Positions 18,912-27,289 of a stretch of DNA of 51,323 nucleotides are shown here, piece after piece. This stretch comes from an uncultured Bacilli bacterium (lineage in GTDB: Bacteria > Bacillota_I > Bacilli_A > RF39 > UBA660). The DNA lies in NCBI GenBank assembly GCA_944358875.1, contig CALVRZ010000006.1, positions 1 to 51,323 on the forward strand, in the 5' to 3' direction. Numbering within the stretch: the first letter of the stretch is position 1; each line of letters opens with the position of its first letter. Made by a program: the position numbers and the translations under genes. The notes under the pieces were generated by a model. It was not told where the DNA came from, did not search any database, and saw nothing but the letters and a program-made list of their open reading frames with translations.

Positions 18912-18951
18912 TTTGCTCCTTTCTTTTTTAATAAAGTATAAAGACTATATA

Positions 18952-18960
18952 ATTATACCA
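18952..18960 (-). promoter_or_regulatory. Extended -10 promoter of the RNase J-like gene
   Basis: On the minus strand TGG-TATAAT lies about 40 bases before the start codon. The -35 region overlaps the T tract of the upstream terminator. Confidence 0.55.
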
Positions 18961-18965
18961 TAATA

Positions 18966-18999
18966 GGAAAAAAAAAGAAATACTTATGAAAATATTTCT
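18966..18999 (-). terminator. Terminator of surface-protein gene 1
   Basis: GAAATA and TATTTC form a stem with a ten-base loop, followed by ten T residues on the minus strand. Confidence 0.75.
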
Positions 19000-19015
19000 T
19001 GAAATTACGCATTTG

Positions 19016-20605
19016 TTAATCTTGGACAACCCATGGATCTGTCATCGTACCATTACCTGTTAGTTCTACTGATGGTTTAAGGGACAAAACGGGTCTGACA
19101 CCAAAACTTGCCTCAGATCCATCTATCCCAAATTGATTGCTTGTATTCTTAATATTCCACATAAAAATTCTATCTGAAAAAAACATTGGTGTCATACTCC
19201 AAAATTGTTGACCAGAATGTAAATATCCCTGCTCGCCAGTTGCTGCAAGTGTCTCATCCATACTTATTAAGCCTACCGGATAGGTTAATGCTCCATTGCC
19301 GTTATTTGTATCATCTACAGTAAATGCATCATTCTTTTGACTACAAGTCATCTTTATTTCTTGATTGTTAAGCCAATGGAACGAAGTGTCCCTTACTCTA
19401 CTATGTGGTGCATATATTGTTTGATTTGTTCCATAGCCTAATGTTCCAAATCCACTATATTCACCACTATTTGAAGCTACCTGTCTATCATTGCAATATA
19501 TAACATCCGCAACATAAAAGCCATAGCCTTTATCAGATATATTTGTTTTATACCAATTGTCCACGACCGTTTTTATGGTACTATCATTTATGTTTGCGTG
19601 TGTCTCATTATAACTATTTGATCCCGGTGTACCATACATATAGCCTACAGAAGCATTATCATACATTATATTATAACTACTACTAGCAATTATTTCATCA
19701 CTACTGATATCTCCATTGGCATGGGCACTCGTTCCATCATAGATCAGTCTAATACTTCCATCTCCATTTATTCTGACGATGCGCCAATAAAATCCTGCAA
19801 ATTTAACATAATTATTTGTTACATCACCTCTAAAGTAATATGTTGTTCCATAATCATCCTGCGTCTCCCATATTCCTTTTTCTTTAGTTGCTGTATTCAC
19901 TCCATCTACTATATTTTTTACACCATTTGACATTTTCTTGATAAGATTACCTAATTCTATACCATTACTAACGGTAGGCATACTTCCATCATTACCTGTA
20001 TAACAATAACATACTTCTTTCCACTCACCATTGATATAATTACTTGTGCATTCTTCTGTACATTCCATGGTTGCAGTACAGCTATCATTTCCGGCTTCTT
20101 CACTAGTTTGAAAGCTTGTTATGGGTACTTCTCCTTCATTATAGATTATATCATCTGGACCTTGTGTTTCTGTTGCATAACCGGTTCTTACACCTATTTC
20201 TACGGTTATTTCACTATCTAATGTGTTCTTTATGACTATTGGTACTGTCTTAGATGTACCACTTTCTAGTTGGCCTTTTGCTAACATTGTTAAATCATCT
20301 GATACTTGTGCTATTATAGCACCACTTGGTAAAGTTGCAGGACTTATCATCTTGTAATACATTCCATATGATATCTTACCATCCATATCATTTTCGACTA
20401 TAGCATTAAATCTTAACTTAGAACCGGCACTTACTTTAAGTTCTTGTGTTCCATTAATCTTAAACTTATATACCATATTAGTATCCATATTCACCATATT
20501 TGTTTCGACACTTGATGTAAACATCGCATATGTCCCATATATTGTTGCCCCTGCCAAAGTTATAATTAATAATAATAATAGATAGTATTTCTTAATTAAT
20601 TTCAT
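19016..20605 (-). CDS. Surface protein 1: TasA/SipW-type N terminus with a variable C-terminal domain
   Basis: The protein has 529 residues. A short basic start and hydrophobic stretch (about residues 7-27) lead to IYGTYAMFTSSVET, which resembles SipW-dependent TasA/camelysin signals. A beta-rich domain fills about residues 30-165. A Cys-rich linker follows (NDSCTATMECTEEC, then CYCYTG). The C-terminal domain (about 235-529) has YYFRG, FYWRIVRINGDGSIRLIYDG, a Tyr/Asn/Ser-rich part and ends FGVRPVLSLKPSVELTGNGT. That ending is common in secreted Firmicutes proteins, and a C-type-lectin-like fold is possible. The first 180 residues are nearly identical to the paralogue at 29149-30741, while the tails differ. 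The leader holds a poly-G uORF and a terminator hairpin. Confidence 0.75.
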   Translation of the reverse strand: MKLIKKYYLLLLLIITLAGATIYGTYAMFTSSVETNMVNMDTNMVYKFKINGTQELKVSAGSKLRFNAIVENDMDGKISYGMYYKMISPATLPSGAIIAQVSDDLTMLAKGQLESGTSKTVPIVIKNTLDSEITVEIGVRTGYATETQGPDDIIYNEGEVPITSFQTSEEAGNDSCTATMECTEECTSNYINGEWKEVCYCYTGNDGSMPTVSNGIELGNLIKKMSNGVKNIVDGVNTATKEKGIWETQDDYGTTYYFRGDVTNNYVKFAGFYWRIVRINGDGSIRLIYDGTSAHANGDISSDEIIASSSYNIMYDNASVGYMYGTPGSNSYNETHANINDSTIKTVVDNWYKTNISDKGYGFYVADVIYCNDRQVASNSGEYSGFGTLGYGTNQTIYAPHSRVRDTSFHWLNNQEIKMTCSQKNDAFTVDDTNNGNGALTYPVGLISMDETLAATGEQGYLHSGQQFWSMTPMFFSDRIFMWNIKNTSNQFGIDGSEASFGVRPVLSLKPSVELTGNGTMTDPWVVQD

Positions 20606-20627
20606 ACTTCACTTCCCTTCTTTGCAC

Positions 20628-20678
20628 ACAAAAAACTACAAAGAAGTTTAGCCCCTTACTAAACTTATCTTTGTAGTT
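20628..20678 (-). promoter_or_regulatory. Terminator-like hairpin in the leader of surface-protein gene 1 (attenuator candidate)
   Basis: AACTACAAAG and CTTTGTAGTT form the outer stem and AGTTTAG/CTAAACT the inner stem, followed by TTTTTTG on the minus strand. It lies inside the leader, between the short poly-G ORF and the ribosome site (GGAAGTGAAGT), so it could stop transcription before the gene. Confidence 0.7.
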
Positions 20679-20711
20679 TGCAATTTATTAATTTTAGTGA
20701 TTTGGGTTAAT

Positions 20712-20768
20712 TTACATCCCCCCCCCTAGTATACAATAAGTTAACGTTTTAAAATTCAATTTTTGCAT
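20712..20768 (-). CDS. 18-residue leader ORF 1 containing a poly-G tract
   Basis: The ORF reads MQKLNFKTLTYCILGGGM. AAAGGTGG lies nine bases before its ATG. Its three glycine codons are formed by nine consecutive G (20726-20718 on the minus strand). The same ORF, with two conservative amino-acid changes, occurs upstream of the second paralogue. Gain or loss of G would change the frame and the point where translation stops relative to the following hairpin. Its use as a leader peptide is inference. Confidence 0.4.
   Translation of the reverse strand: MQKLNFKTLTYCILGGGM
20718..20726 (-). repeat. Homopolymer G9 tract in leader 1
   Basis: Nine consecutive G on the minus strand, directly after TATACTA. 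Such a run is striking in DNA this AT-rich; the matching tract in leader 2 has ten G. Confidence 0.9.
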
Positions 20769-20851
20769 AGGGAGGCACCACCTTTCTTAAATTTGCGAAT
20801 TAAAATGTACGTGATAATTGCGAATTATTTTGTACTTTTCTTACAATATTA

Positions 20852-20880
20852 ATATTACCATATTGTTAATCTTTTTGCAA
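20852..20880 (-). promoter_or_regulatory. Candidate promoter of surface-protein locus 1
   Basis: On the minus strand: TTGCAA (20880-20875), 17 bases, TAATAT (20857-20852). The transcript would carry a leader of about 240 bases with repeated AATTCGCAA elements, the short ORF and the hairpin. The gap 20606-20959 holds only this leader and the next terminator. Confidence 0.5.
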
Positions 20881-20931
20881 GTAGTTTATTATTTTTTAAT
20901 TGTTATCTTACTATTACGGGCGGAGCTTAAC

Positions 20932-20959
20932 AAAAAAAGAAACTAAGTCAAATAGTTTC
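20932..20959 (-). terminator. Terminator of the WG-repeat protein gene
   Basis: GAAACTA and TAGTTTC form a stem on the minus strand followed by seven T residues, starting right at the stop codon. Confidence 0.8.
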
Positions 20960-21919
20960 TCAACTTGTTAATTTGTGGTCGTTTATATTGTACTGATATT
21001 CAATATATTCATTATCCTTTTTGATTAGGATATGGATGATATTTTCTGACTGATAAGTTTGAATATTAGCATGGGTTGTAGGATCATTATATAGATAGTC
21101 TTCAGATATTTCTATAGGAGTTATAATTAAAGTTTTCTCATTGTTATCTAAAATATTTAATTTTTTATCTTTAATTACGACATAAATATTATCATAACCA
21201 TAGATATAATTGTAGCCATTTACTAAAAGATATTTTTCATCGGTACTAATAGGATATAAGAGGTTATCTTGAACAGTTAAAATAGCACTGCCACTTATAT
21301 GTAATTCATTATATTTAAAATCAATAATAATTTTTCCGGTGGTAATATTGATTACACCATATAATCCATCTTTAACCGCGGTTATATAAGTATCATTATA
21401 ATCTTCTAGTGTATTTTCATTAATACTTCCTAATTTGTCATAAATAGGTTCAGTCAGAGGACTGCCATTACTTGCGATAAGGCCATATTTATTGTCATTA
21501 TTCTTAACAACATAACCTAGAATATTATGATCAGATTTTGTTAGAATGTGATATTCTAGGGAACCACTATTAATGGTTTTGTTGTTTTTAGCATCATATA
21601 GAATTAGACTATTATCTTGATTAACAAGGGTTATTATTTGATTTTGGACACTAAGAATAGTGCCTAAAGTAGGACAACTGTTGCCATTACATGTGTATGT
21701 TGATATAAGCTGATTTTCACCAATATTATTTTGATTAGTCGTCGTGCAAAGAGAATTATGATTATCTTCAGAAGTACAATGGTAAATATAAAGAGAAATA
21801 TTTCCCTGGTTGGTATGTTCAAATTTTACTTTATACTCAACAACGGCGATTAAGATAACAATTAGAATTAAGAAGATCCCTGATACCCAGACAATACGCC
21901 AAATTTTTAATTTTCTCAT
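20960..21919 (-). CDS. Membrane-anchored WG-repeat-like protein
   Basis: The protein has 319 residues, with an N-terminal membrane helix (about residues 8-28) and an external domain. It holds repeats of the WG type, such as KYGLIASNGSPLTEPIYDKL and LYGVINITTGKIIIDFKYNEL, which usually build a beta-propeller-like fold. Four cysteines lie in the first 90 external residues. It starts directly at the end of the P-type ATPase gene (TAAATG) with GGGAGGAAG upstream, so the two are co-transcribed and coupled. A role in sensing or in serving the ATPase is possible but not shown. Confidence 0.7.
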   Translation of the reverse strand: MRKLKIWRIVWVSGIFLILIVILIAVVEYKVKFEHTNQGNISLYIYHCTSEDNHNSLCTTTNQNNIGENQLISTYTCNGNSCPTLGTILSVQNQIITLVNQDNSLILYDAKNNKTINSGSLEYHILTKSDHNILGYVVKNNDNKYGLIASNGSPLTEPIYDKLGSINENTLEDYNDTYITAVKDGLYGVINITTGKIIIDFKYNELHISGSAILTVQDNLLYPISTDEKYLLVNGYNYIYGYDNIYVVIKDKKLNILDNNEKTLIITPIEISEDYLYNDPTTHANIQTYQSENIIHILIKKDNEYIEYQYNINDHKLTS

Positions 21920-24232
21920 TTACTTCTTCCTCCCTTTTATTTTTTGGTAACAATAATCATACAGATTTTCAAAGAAATCAATTACATACATGTTAATGAC
22001 AGCGAAAAGAATTATGAAAATAGTCGACATGAAATTGAAGTGATTTACTAAGAATAAATCAGGGAATATTATTAATAGTTCAAAGAAGACAAGACTACAT
22101 CCTACTAGAAGTGCTGTCCTAATAAATGTTAATGGTTTACTTATACTATATAATAGTCTTAGATTAATGATACCTGTAGTGGTTACAATAAGTAATCTTA
22201 AATCTTCAAAATTAATTTTAAAGATAGTGCTTATCATAATGATGAAGAAAATGTTGAGAAAGACAGTTAGCCCACTTGGTAGAGCATTACGGAAAACTTT
22301 AGCTAGAAAACCTGGCGTAACTTTATTGTAGTTAGGTTCTAAAGCTAAAATAAATGATGGTGCTCCAACACATACCGAACCAATTAATGATAATTGAATA
22401 GGATAAAAGGGATATTCATGAGTGATGACAATTGATAGAATGGATAATAAAAAGGAATAAATAGTTTTGACTAAGTAGAGACTTGCTACTCTTTCAATAT
22501 TGTTTACAACTCTTCTTCCCTCATCGACGATATTGGGTAAAACGCCAAAATCAGATGTGGTTAAAACAACTTCAGAAACGCTTCTAGCCGCACTGATACC
22601 TGATGCTAAGGCAATGCCACAGTCGGCTTCTTTTAAAGCTAATATATCATTTACTCCATCACCAATCATACCAACAGTATTATTTTCTTTATAGGCTTTG
22701 ATTATCATTTGTTTCTGTTTAGGGGTAACACGACCAAAAATTTTGTAATTGTTAACAACCTTAACTAATTCTTGGTAATCATTGGGAAGATCCCCACCTT
22801 CAATGTATTTGTCAAAGCCTTCAAAGGATAGTTGTTTCATAATATTTGATACAGTCTTGGGATTATCACCAGAAATAATTTTTAAGTCAACACCTTGTTC
22901 TTTAAAGTAATTTAATGTTTCTTGGGCATTAGACCTGATATTATCTTTTAAAATGATAAAGCCTATTACTTTAGTATCAGATGGAAGGTCTTTTTCAATT
23001 TGAAATTCAGAGTGACACAAAGAAATAATGCGATATCCTTTAGCAATATAATTTGATAAGTACTTGTCATACTTACTTAAATCTTCTTTAGTAATGTATT
23101 CTAAGGCACCAAGAATGTATGTTCCTTTATCTTTGAAGGAAGTGGCACTATATTTGCGATATGATGAAAAAGGGATTTTTTTAATTACTTTAAACTCTTT
23201 GGGTCCTTTAAAATATTTTCCTAAAGCAATGTCAGTTGCATTAATAAGGGGTTCAGGTAAAATATTGGGAATTATTTCATTTAAAGCATCTTTCGTTAGG
23301 TTGATAACTTTAACAACTTCCATACTTCCATCGGTAATAGTTCCTGTTTTATCTAAACATAAGACATCGACGCACGATAAGGTTTCGATACCATTTAGTT
23401 TCTGAATAATAACTTTTTTACGAGCCATTTTGATGACGCCAACGGTTAAGGCAATACTTGTTAATAGAACTAATCCTTCGGGGATCATTCCGACAATACC
23501 GGCGACACTTGACAATATGGCTTCACTATATGTTTGGCCACTGAAAAAATATTGGGATATAAATAAAAGGATGCCCGTAGGTATAATTAAAATAGTAACT
23601 ATTTTTAATATTGAATTAACACTTCTTTTTAGATATGATGAGTTATCTTTAATATTACTTGCTTCTTTGATAAGACGACTGGTATAGTTATTGGAACCAA
23701 TAGCCATGACTTTGGCATAGCAACTACCACTTATGATGATACTGCCAGAGATTAGCTTATCATCTTTGTGTTTGGGAATGGCATCGCTTTCACCAGTGAT
23801 AATTGATTCATCCACTTCACAAGAAGAGCTTTTGATAATAAGAGCATCGACAAGGACATCATCACCACTTTTTAGGAGCATGACATCGTCAATAACCAAT
23901 TGATCAGGTGTTATTTCTTCTTTCTTGCCTTCCCTTATAACAGTTACTTTTTCTTGCGTCGTGATCGTTAATTTATCCATGACATATTTGGCTTTTATTT
24001 CTTGAATAATAGCTATAATGGTATTAAAAATAATGACAAAGATAAATAAGGTATTCTGAAATGAGCCGGTTGTTATAACGAGGATAGCTAACACAACATT
24101 TATTAGATTGAATAGAGTTAAAATATTTGTTCTAATAATTGTTTTGATACTTCTTGAATATTTGATATTAATGTTGTTGGTTAGACCATTATTTTGACGA
24201 TATTCTACCTCTTGTCTATTTAAACCATTCAT
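21920..24232 (-). CDS. P-type cation ATPase, CtpE-like
   Basis: This 770-residue transporter has the actuator motif TGESDAIPK, the phosphorylation motif DKTGTITDG, the hinge motif MIGDGVNDILALKEAD, and a membrane motif GMIPEGLVLLTS in the helix before the phosphorylation domain. The PEGL form and the lack of N-terminal metal-binding domains resemble CtpE-type ATPases linked to calcium uptake, rather than copper or potassium pumps. Substrate assignment is inference. GGAGGTGCTCCC precedes the ATG, and the gene is followed without a gap by the WG-repeat gene. Confidence 0.85.
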   Translation of the reverse strand: MNGLNRQEVEYRQNNGLTNNINIKYSRSIKTIIRTNILTLFNLINVVLAILVITTGSFQNTLFIFVIIFNTIIAIIQEIKAKYVMDKLTITTQEKVTVIREGKKEEITPDQLVIDDVMLLKSGDDVLVDALIIKSSSCEVDESIITGESDAIPKHKDDKLISGSIIISGSCYAKVMAIGSNNYTSRLIKEASNIKDNSSYLKRSVNSILKIVTILIIPTGILLFISQYFFSGQTYSEAILSSVAGIVGMIPEGLVLLTSIALTVGVIKMARKKVIIQKLNGIETLSCVDVLCLDKTGTITDGSMEVVKVINLTKDALNEIIPNILPEPLINATDIALGKYFKGPKEFKVIKKIPFSSYRKYSATSFKDKGTYILGALEYITKEDLSKYDKYLSNYIAKGYRIISLCHSEFQIEKDLPSDTKVIGFIILKDNIRSNAQETLNYFKEQGVDLKIISGDNPKTVSNIMKQLSFEGFDKYIEGGDLPNDYQELVKVVNNYKIFGRVTPKQKQMIIKAYKENNTVGMIGDGVNDILALKEADCGIALASGISAARSVSEVVLTTSDFGVLPNIVDEGRRVVNNIERVASLYLVKTIYSFLLSILSIVITHEYPFYPIQLSLIGSVCVGAPSFILALEPNYNKVTPGFLAKVFRNALPSGLTVFLNIFFIIMISTIFKINFEDLRLLIVTTTGIINLRLLYSISKPLTFIRTALLVGCSLVFFELLIIFPDLFLVNHFNFMSTIFIILFAVINMYVIDFFENLYDYCYQKIKGRKK

Positions 24233-24245
24233 GGGAGCACCTCCT

Positions 24246-24268
24246 AAAAAAGAGCTTAATAGCTCTTT
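24246..24268 (-). terminator. Terminator of the M23 peptidase gene
   Basis: AAGAGC and GCTCTT pair around TATTAA on the minus strand, followed by TTTTTTA, between the peptidase stop and the ATPase ribosome site. Confidence 0.8.
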
Positions 24269-24271
24269 ATA

Positions 24272-25456
24272 TTATCTTGAGAAATATCCTGAATATACTC
24301 CAGGGAAACTGAATAGTTCTCTTGGGTTAAAGGAATAACTATTGAAACCAACTGCATTATGTCCTGAAGCCATGCCAAAGTGAAGATGGGCACCACTGGT
24401 ACATGTATCATAACCACCATTATAATAGGAAGTTGAACCTCCCCCGACAGTTCCAACAACGGTACTAGTATTTACGCTTTGGCCAGTTGAAACATTAATT
24501 GATAACATATGCATATAAACGGTTGTGTATGGAACACCATTAACCGTATGATATACCCAAACCATATTTCCACCACAACTTGATCTATAGACAACTCTGG
24601 CAACATAACCACTAGCAGCAGCATAAACAGGTGTTCCTTCAGAATTACATCCTAAATCGATACCATGATGGCCACTGACACTTCCTGTCCAGTCCTCACG
24701 ATTACCATTACCAACATATTCGGAAGTTACACAACCACTCATCAAAGGATAAGTCCAACCTGTTGAATTCATACCGCCCATGCCACAGGTTGTAACGTCT
24801 TGATTATCACTGCATCCACGATTTTTATACATTTCAATTTCATTTCTTAAATCTTCGATATCTTCAGCAATCGTGGTACCTTCAGCAGTCATAGCACTCA
24901 AATTAGATTGTAGGGCAATCGTTTTATTAGTTAATTCTTGTTTTTCAGCATCCATACTTGCTTGTTTTGCCGCTAAATCTTTCTTTTTGGTCTCTAAATC
25001 ATTGATTATAACAGCTAGTTCATCCATAAGAGTGTTATTATAGTCACTCATTTGAGAAACAAGGGCATATCGATAGATAAAATCGGTATAATTTTCAGCT
25101 TCAAAAATATACTCTAGATAGACATTTTCGCCAGTAGAAACTTGTAAGTATCTCATCATTTCATTAATCTGATCTCTTTTATTTTCGATTTGATCTTGAC
25201 TTTCAATAATACTCTTCTCTGCTTCAGCTACTTCATCGTTAGTTTTTTTGATACTAGCTGTTAAATTAGCTATATCAGCAGTGTATTGATCAATTTCATC
25301 TTGCGTTAATTTTTTGCTATTATCATTTTGAGCTTGTTTTGCTTCTAATTCTTTTATCTGATTACGAATATCATTAATTGTTTTTGCTTCAACTTTTATA
25401 CTACATGGTATAAAAAGAAATAAAAATGTAATGATACCAAATATTACTTTTTTCAT
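24272..25456 (-). CDS. Secreted M23 peptidase with coiled-coil N terminus (EnvC/PcsB-like layout)
   Basis: The protein has about 394 residues: a signal peptide (MKKVIFGIITFLFLFIPCS), a long coiled coil (about residues 25-215), and a C-terminal M23 metallo-endopeptidase domain. The domain shows HHGIDLGC with its zinc ligands and GAHLHFGM with the catalytic HxH, so it looks active on peptidoglycan. Coiled-coil M23 proteins often act at division or elongation sites and are controlled by FtsEX, which is not seen here. I chose the ATG at 25454-25456 because AGGTGATAAG precedes it and it starts a clean signal peptide. It has a consensus promoter. Confidence 0.92.
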   Translation of the reverse strand: MKKVIFGIITFLFLFIPCSIKVEAKTINDIRNQIKELEAKQAQNDNSKKLTQDEIDQYTADIANLTASIKKTNDEVAEAEKSIIESQDQIENKRDQINEMMRYLQVSTGENVYLEYIFEAENYTDFIYRYALVSQMSDYNNTLMDELAVIINDLETKKKDLAAKQASMDAEKQELTNKTIALQSNLSAMTAEGTTIAEDIEDLRNEIEMYKNRGCSDNQDVTTCGMGGMNSTGWTYPLMSGCVTSEYVGNGNREDWTGSVSGHHGIDLGCNSEGTPVYAAASGYVARVVYRSSCGGNMVWVYHTVNGVPYTTVYMHMLSINVSTGQSVNTSTVVGTVGGGSTSYYNGGYDTCTSGAHLHFGMASGHNAVGFNSYSFNPRELFSFPGVYSGYFSR

Positions 25457-25472
25457 CTTATCACCTAAGGTA

Positions 25473-25501
25473 ATTATATAAAAAAAAGGTGAATTTGTCA
25501 A
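25473..25501 (-). promoter_or_regulatory. Consensus promoter of the M23 peptidase gene
   Basis: On the minus strand: TTGACA (25501-25496), exactly 17 bases, TATAAT (25478-25473). The spacer contains the T tract of the upstream gene's terminator. Confidence 0.85.
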
Positions 25502-25513
25502 TCTTTATTCACC
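25481..25513 (-). terminator. Terminator of the unknown membrane protein gene, overlapping the next promoter
   Basis: GGTGAAT and ATTCACC form a stem on the minus strand followed by eight T residues; its loop contains the -35 TTGACA of the next gene. Confidence 0.75.
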
Positions 25514-25546
25514 GTTTATATGATAATTAGTTTTTAAATAATTACT

Positions 25547-26785
25547 TTATTTTAAATCTAATAAATCAATTATTTTAGTTACGATATTATTAGTGATTAG
25601 TTGTTGATCAGCTTCACTTATCTCTTCTATTTTGATGGCATTACTGACATCGTCGGTTAAAGACGAAGTTTCTTGTTTGACAATGCCATTTAGATTAACG
25701 TTAAGATTTTGTTCATTATTATTAATCGTTAAAATATAATTGTATTCAAGATTTTGATTATTAATGTAATTATTTATTTTAAAAGTTATATTCTGACTAT
25801 CATCACTATATGAATAAGTATAACCATCTTCAATATCATGACCATTTAGGGTCTTACCATTTGTATCTTTAATAGTAAAGTTTAAATCATCATGACTATA
25901 GGTTAGTAAATAGTCGTTGATAATGATTTGTTTTTGATTGTTATTGTTATTATATATGAATGAATTAGTTTCTCCGTTGTTTGTAATAGTTATGGTTAAA
26001 TTTTGGAGGTTATCTTCGATAATACTTTGTCTAGTATAGATAGTAATATTTTCAAGATTGTGATCTTCTTTTGTAATTGATTGATCTAAAAAGTTAGGGT
26101 CAATATTAGCAATAATGCTACTAGCTCGTGAATCTTCTTTTAGAGTAGCTTTGACATTATTAATAATATTAGTTATATCTTCTTTATTTAAAGTTAAAGT
26201 TACTTCAATTATGGGTGTATTTTCCATACTTGTTTTTCTAGTAAAATAATCATCTACTAAATTATCATTTATGGCATTAATTAATTGGTTAAATAAATAT
26301 TGATAGTCATTGTAAGTATTGTTAAAAATACTACTATTTAAATTGCCAATATTGATATATTTGCTATAAATATCATTTAAGTATAAATAATTGGTATCAT
26401 TTGTATTGATATATTTTAGGTTAACTAATGGTTCTTCTTTGACAGTGCTATTAATTTGGCCAACAGTACTATTATCACTTTGATTATGAATATATGAATA
26501 ATTTATTTCTAGATTGTTTATTTCTTCATTAAAAACTGCAATATCATTATTTTGAATATCAGTGATATGAAAAGAAGCTGTTCCTTCAATTGTTAAATCG
26601 TTAGTAAACTCATAGTTAGTTAAAAGAGGATTTAACATAACTGATAGTTCTTTATTTAGTTTAGAAAAACTATTACTAAAAATTAAACGACTGGATAAAA
26701 TAGTATTATAGTAAACAATACTTCCTATTACTAGGACAATAAATAGAAAGCCTAAAACAATTAATTTTTTGGTTTTTTTATTCAT
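25547..26785 (-). CDS. Membrane-anchored protein of unknown function
   Basis: The protein has about 412 residues, one N-terminal membrane helix (about residues 8-28) and a large external domain rich in Asn, Ile and Thr. It has a mostly beta pattern, with repeated runs such as NLTITITNNGE and YNYILTINNNEQNLNV. It resembles lipoprotein-like or DUF-type external proteins in general build, but I do not recognise a family. I chose the ATG at 26783-26785, with GGGAAG nine bases upstream; two further in-frame ATGs upstream are less likely. It may form an operon with the small protein at 26855-27181. Confidence 0.65.
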   Translation of the reverse strand: MNKKTKKLIVLGFLFIVLVIGSIVYYNTILSSRLIFSNSFSKLNKELSVMLNPLLTNYEFTNDLTIEGTASFHITDIQNNDIAVFNEEINNLEINYSYIHNQSDNSTVGQINSTVKEEPLVNLKYINTNDTNYLYLNDIYSKYINIGNLNSSIFNNTYNDYQYLFNQLINAINDNLVDDYFTRKTSMENTPIIEVTLTLNKEDITNIINNVKATLKEDSRASSIIANIDPNFLDQSITKEDHNLENITIYTRQSIIEDNLQNLTITITNNGETNSFIYNNNNNQKQIIINDYLLTYSHDDLNFTIKDTNGKTLNGHDIEDGYTYSYSDDSQNITFKINNYINNQNLEYNYILTINNNEQNLNVNLNGIVKQETSSLTDDVSNAIKIEEISEADQQLITNNIVTKIIDLLDLK

Positions 26786-26854
26786 TTTGATCATCTTCCC
26801 TACTATATAAATAGTATCATATTTATTTTGAATATGCAAGAAAAAAACAGGTGA

Positions 26855-27181
26855 TTACCTGTAAATATCTTTAATTTTGGATATGGGAATATACTCGTTA
26901 TCCATTGTTATTAGATTATCTTTATTCTTGCCAATAATTCTTTTTTGGAATGTTCCTTCATCAGTTTCAATGTAGACATCTACTTTATAGATGTAATCTT
27001 TGGAATTAAAAATATTGTATATTTTTTGTTCAATGGTGTAATTGTTGCTTTTGGGAATAGATGTTTTTTCTTTGACAATATTACTACTTCGATCTTCATA
27101 TAAGGTTGAATATACTTCCTCCATATTATTTAATTTTTTGGATATTTTGTTTTGATACATTTTGGGTAATTCCTTGTTCAT
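26855..27181 (-). CDS. Small protein of unknown function
   Basis: The protein has 108 residues, is basic, and has no membrane segment. The C-terminal half (YKVDVYIETDEGTFQKRIIG, then YIPISKIKDIYR) looks like a small beta-barrel or Sm-like part. The first half is probably flexible. AGAGGTGAGATAA precedes the ATG. It is divergent from the RodA/FtsW gene and lies upstream of the membrane protein gene. I do not recognise the family. Confidence 0.6.
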   Translation of the reverse strand: MNKELPKMYQNKISKKLNNMEEVYSTLYEDRSSNIVKEKTSIPKSNNYTIEQKIYNIFNSKDYIYKVDVYIETDEGTFQKRIIGKNKDNLITMDNEYIPISKIKDIYR

Positions 27182-27289
27182 TTATCTCACCTCTAATACA
27201 TCTTATGAAAAAAATTATTTTTTTATTTCATTTTTGTTTTGGATTATGTATTTTTGTGGTAGAATAATTATTGGAAATGTGGTGATAAC

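Noticed and set aside
20766..20790. GGTGGTGCCTCCC in the surface-gene leaders as a recombination or inversion site
   Set aside because: Both copies have the same orientation and no invertase or inverted partner was found; it is better explained as the ribosome site of the leader ORF plus flanking sequence.
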